Below are positions 61,627 to 64,000 of a stretch of 64,000 bases of DNA, piece after piece. The notes beneath the pieces were generated by a model. That model was not told the DNA's origin and searched no databases. It saw only the letters and a program-made list of their open reading frames with translations. Numbering within the stretch: position 1 is the stretch's first letter; every line of letters begins with the position of its first letter. Origin of the DNA: Bog-532 sp963830385 (GTDB lineage Bacteria; Actinomycetota; Actinomycetes; Streptosporangiales; Streptosporangiaceae); contig CAWHMD010000003.1 in assembly GCA_963830385.1 (NCBI GenBank), forward strand, positions 84,775 through 148,774, given 5' to 3'. The position numbers were made by a program, and so were the translations under genes.

Positions 61627-62992
61627 TACTCCAGCAGCACTTCGTTGTATTAGGCCTGTCTTCGCTGGTAGTGGCTGGTTCGGGCGCGGTGCTGGTGGCG
61701 CCGGCGCCAGCGGGACCAGGCGAAGATGGCAGCGCGGCTGGGGACGGTGGCGGTCACGTGTGCCAGGAGACGGCGGACCTCGCCGAGCGTGATCGGGATG
61801 AGGCCGCTGCCAGGGCTTTTGGGGTGGTCGCCGCGGTGACGGCCAGGTAGGCGTGGGCGAGCATGGCCAAGGTGATGTGCCGGTACCAGGCGTCGTAGCG
61901 GCGGACCTGGTACTGGTCCAGGCCGGTTTCGGTCTTGGCGGTCTGGAAGCATTCCTCGATGGCCCAGCGGGATCCGGCGACCCGGATCAGCTCCTCATCG
62001 GTAGTGGCGGCGGGGGCGCAGCACAGGTAGTAGGCCAGCTCGAGCTCGCCTTTGGCGTTGGCTGTCAGGGCGCGGCGCACCAGCAGCCACCGGGACCAGC
62101 CGGCCGGGGTGGTGTCCTCATGGCAGGGCAGCGAGGCGGCCGCCCAGTCGAACAGGCGGGGGCCCTTGGCGCCGGAGCCGCAGGTGCGGCGCTTCCACGC
62201 CTCCTGCGGGGCGTGCGCGGCGAGCACGTCAGCGCGGGAGGTGCCGGTGCTGCCGGGAATGACCTGGTTGCAGGGTACGGCGACGACGTAGCCGATCCGG
62301 CGGCCTTCCAGCCAGGACCGGAACTTATAGTCCTGGCCGTACGCCTCATCGGCGGTCACCCACGCGGCCGGCACGCCGGCCTCGATCGCCCGGCCCAGCA
62401 TCGCGCGGGCAAGCTCGGGCTTGGTCGCGAACTCCACCTCATCGGGGACCGCCGCCTCGCGGCAGCGGTTCCGGTCCGCGGTCCATGATTTCGGCACGTA
62501 AAGTTCCCGGTCGATCAGCGCACGCCCCTTGCCGGTGGCATAGGCACAGAACACGCCCAGCTGGCAGTTCTCCACCCGCCCGGCCGTGCCGGAGTACTGC
62601 CGCTGCACCCCCGCCGACCGGGTGCCCTTCTTGATGAACCCGGTCTCGTCCACGATCAGCACGCCATCAGCGGACCCGAGGTGGCTGCTCACGTAGGCGC
62701 GGACATCATCGCGCAGGCCGTCACAGTCCCAGGCCGCCGCGTTCAGCAGCCGCTGCATCCCATCCGGCGTGCCATCCCCGGCCGCCTCCGCCAGCGTCCA
62801 TCCGTTCTTGGCCGCCAGCGGAGCCAGCAAACCCCGCACATACGCCCGCGCCCGCCGCCGCGGCTCGACCCGGAAGAACCGCCCAGCCACTAACGCGAAC
62901 AGGTCATCGAGCCCCGCGATCCATGCAGCAAGATCTTCATCAGTCATGGCACAACAATGCCACAGCAGTCATCACGAAGTGCTGCTGGAGTA
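61627..62992 (-). mobile_element. IS701-family insertion sequence, copy 2
   Basis: TACTCCAGCAGCACTTCGT (61627-61645) and its complement (62974-62992) are perfect ends, with CTAG at 61623-61626 and 62993-62996. It abuts copy 1, sharing the central CTAG. Different end sequence and diverged transposase show that it is a distinct IS. Length 1366 bp. Confidence 0.88.
61650..62947 (-). pseudogene. IS701-family transposase of copy 2, 3' frameshift
   Basis: ATG 62947 gives a DDE transposase with LIVDETGFIKKGTRSAGVQR, VTADEAYG and AIEECFQTAKTETGLDQYQ. It ends at 61754 with an unrelated tail, while the conserved end (IPITLGEVRRLLAHV, RWRRRHQHRARTSHYQ) is in another frame to 61650. The junction is near 61830. 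Like copy 1, it lost its basic C-terminus, but the shift is in the opposite direction. Confidence 0.82.
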
Positions 62993-62994
62993 CT

Positions 62995-64000
62995 AGGGCG
63001 TGTCCTGTAGATCTTGGTTGCCGGTTTTCGGTTGGATTGGGCTGTGGATGAAGAGCAGCTGAAGCGGCATGATCTGACCGATGCGGAGTGGGTGCGGCTG
63101 GTGCCGTTGCTGCCTGCGCACCCGCGGCAGGGGCATCGGTGGAATGATCACCGGCTGGTCATTGACGGGATCTTTCACCGGACCCGGGCGGGCTGCCCGT
63201 GGCGGGACCTGCCGGACCGGTTCGGGAACTGGAAGACGGTCTATAACCGGCATCGCCGCTGGTCCGCGGATGGCACCTGGGAGATGATCCTGACCGCGCT
63301 GCGGGCCGGATGTGATCAGGGAAACCCGGAGTGGGTGGTGGCGGTGGACGCGACGGTGGTGCGGGCTCACCAGCACGCGGCCGGGGCCCGGCGCCGGCCG
63401 CCCGCTGATGTGGACCCGGCCCGGCTGGCCCCGTCCGAGCTGAGTATCCCGTTGCGCCCCAGGGGCAGGGCCGAATGACAAGAACCGGGAAACGCTGGGC
63501 CGGTCCCGGGGCGGGCTGACCAGCAAGATTCACGTGCTGGCTGATCCCAGCTGCCGGCCGCTGGCCCGGATCACCAGTGCCGGGCAGCGAGGCGACTCTC
63601 TGGCCTTCGTCCCGCTGATGGATCAGCTGGAAATCGGCCGCCCTGGCGGCGGCCGGGCGCGGACCCGGCCGAGCCGCGTCCTGGGCGATCGGGCCTACTC
63701 CAGCACTGCGATCCGGGCTCACTTGCGCCGGCGCGGTATCAAAGCCACCATCCCTCAGCCCTCCGATCAGGTCCGCCACCGCCAGCGGCGCGGCAGCAAC
63801 GGTGGCCGGCCACCCGCCTTCGACCCGGCCGCCTATAAAGACCGCAACACCGTCGAACGGGCCTTCAGCCAGCTCCGTCAGCACCGCGCCGTCGCCACCC
63901 GCTACGACAAACGCGACTTCATCTGGCGAGGCACCATCGACGTCGCCACCATCCGGATCTGGCTCCGCCACCCAACCTCATGATCTAAAAGACACGCCCT
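62995..64000 (+). mobile_element. IS5-family (IS427-like) insertion sequence
   Basis: AGGGCGTGTCCTGTAGATC (62995-63013) and the complement of the right end (63982-64000) match at 17 of 19 positions. The element starts in the CTAG that ends IS701 copy 2 and reaches the last base of the window, so the right flank is unseen. Confidence 0.82.
63044..63983 (+). CDS. IS5-family transposase in two frames
   Basis: ORF A (GTG 63044 to TGA 63476-63478) holds the N-terminal domain, LTDAEWVRLVPLLPAHPRQG and GCPWRDLPDRFGNWKTVYNR, and the first catalytic Asp in VAVDATVVRAHQHAAGA. ORF B, in the +1 frame, runs from the overlap (NDKNRETLGRSRGGLTSKIH) to TGA 63981-63983 and holds LGDRAYSSTAIR (second Asp) and NTVERAFSQLRQHRAVATRYDK (Glu). 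IS427-type elements make the transposase by programmed frameshift; here the shift site would be near 63440-63475. Confidence 0.82.

Noticed and set aside
1..64000. tRNA, rRNA, CRISPR arrays
   Set aside because: No cloverleaf with CCA-end pattern, no rRNA-like conserved blocks and no regularly spaced direct repeats noticed; a tRNAscan/CRISPR search was not possible.

Overview
The window is GC-rich throughout, has dense, often 1-11 nt overlapping operons, GTG starts and GC-rich stem-loop terminators, and carries MalT-type LuxR, BlaI/M56, YtrA-type GntR and MocR regulators, NRPS genes and IS701/IS5-family elements. This points to a large-genome actinomycete (Actinomycetota, filamentous soil type); the genus cannot be named from the sequence alone.

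Layout. 1-4264: partial hemerythrin-like gene, flavin reductase, SDR, secreted NAGPA-type phosphodiester glycosidase, alpha/beta hydrolase. 4545-5051: graveyard of a small secreted-protein relic and an acetyltransferase stub, then a nucleotidyltransferase. 5982-11731: a five-gene catabolic operon (APC permease, DeoR repressor, GMC oxidoreductase, SIS isomerase, ROK kinase) behind a dyad-rich promoter. 13182-18941 (minus): cobK followed by a GNAT-crotonase fusion, acyl-CoA ligase, hotdog thioesterase and amidohydrolase, all overlapping; cobF diverges from cobK. 19858-28326: two tandemly duplicated C-A-PCP-TE NRPSs with degenerate condensation active sites and Cys-nucleophile thioesterases, followed by an SDR epimerase and a trans-sulfuration PLP enzyme; a 37-nt cobF relic lies between the NRPS copies. 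30379-43018: mixed housekeeping and stress genes, including a YtrA-type GntR/ABC operon, a divergent MocR/FMN-protein pair, a RelE-like-helicase fusion, and BlaI/M56 divergent from a His-rich exported protein.

43101-53617: a rearranged zone with DUF998, an IS scar, an isochorismatase relic, MMPL transporter, alpha/beta hydrolase, DHFR-like protein, isochorismatase hydrolase, and an inverted pair of LuxR fragments flanked by inverted paralogous MBL-fold hydrolases. 53648-56748: a GH59 galactocerebrosidase-like enzyme without signal peptide, then a HIT-like protein. 57629-60206: two alpha/beta hydrolases divergent from a TetR regulator. 60225-64000: three IS elements abutting one another, the first two sharing a CTAG target duplication.

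A striking property is the number of otherwise well-conserved genes broken by one-base shifts (NRPS1, GntR, MMPL, both MBL genes, both IS701 transposases) plus one MFS gene with an internal deletion. Either the assembly carries indel errors or this is a decaying accessory region; raw reads would decide. The most interesting candidates are the duplicated NRPS pair, the LuxR-MBL inverted duplication, and the DeoR/APC/GMC/SIS/ROK operon.
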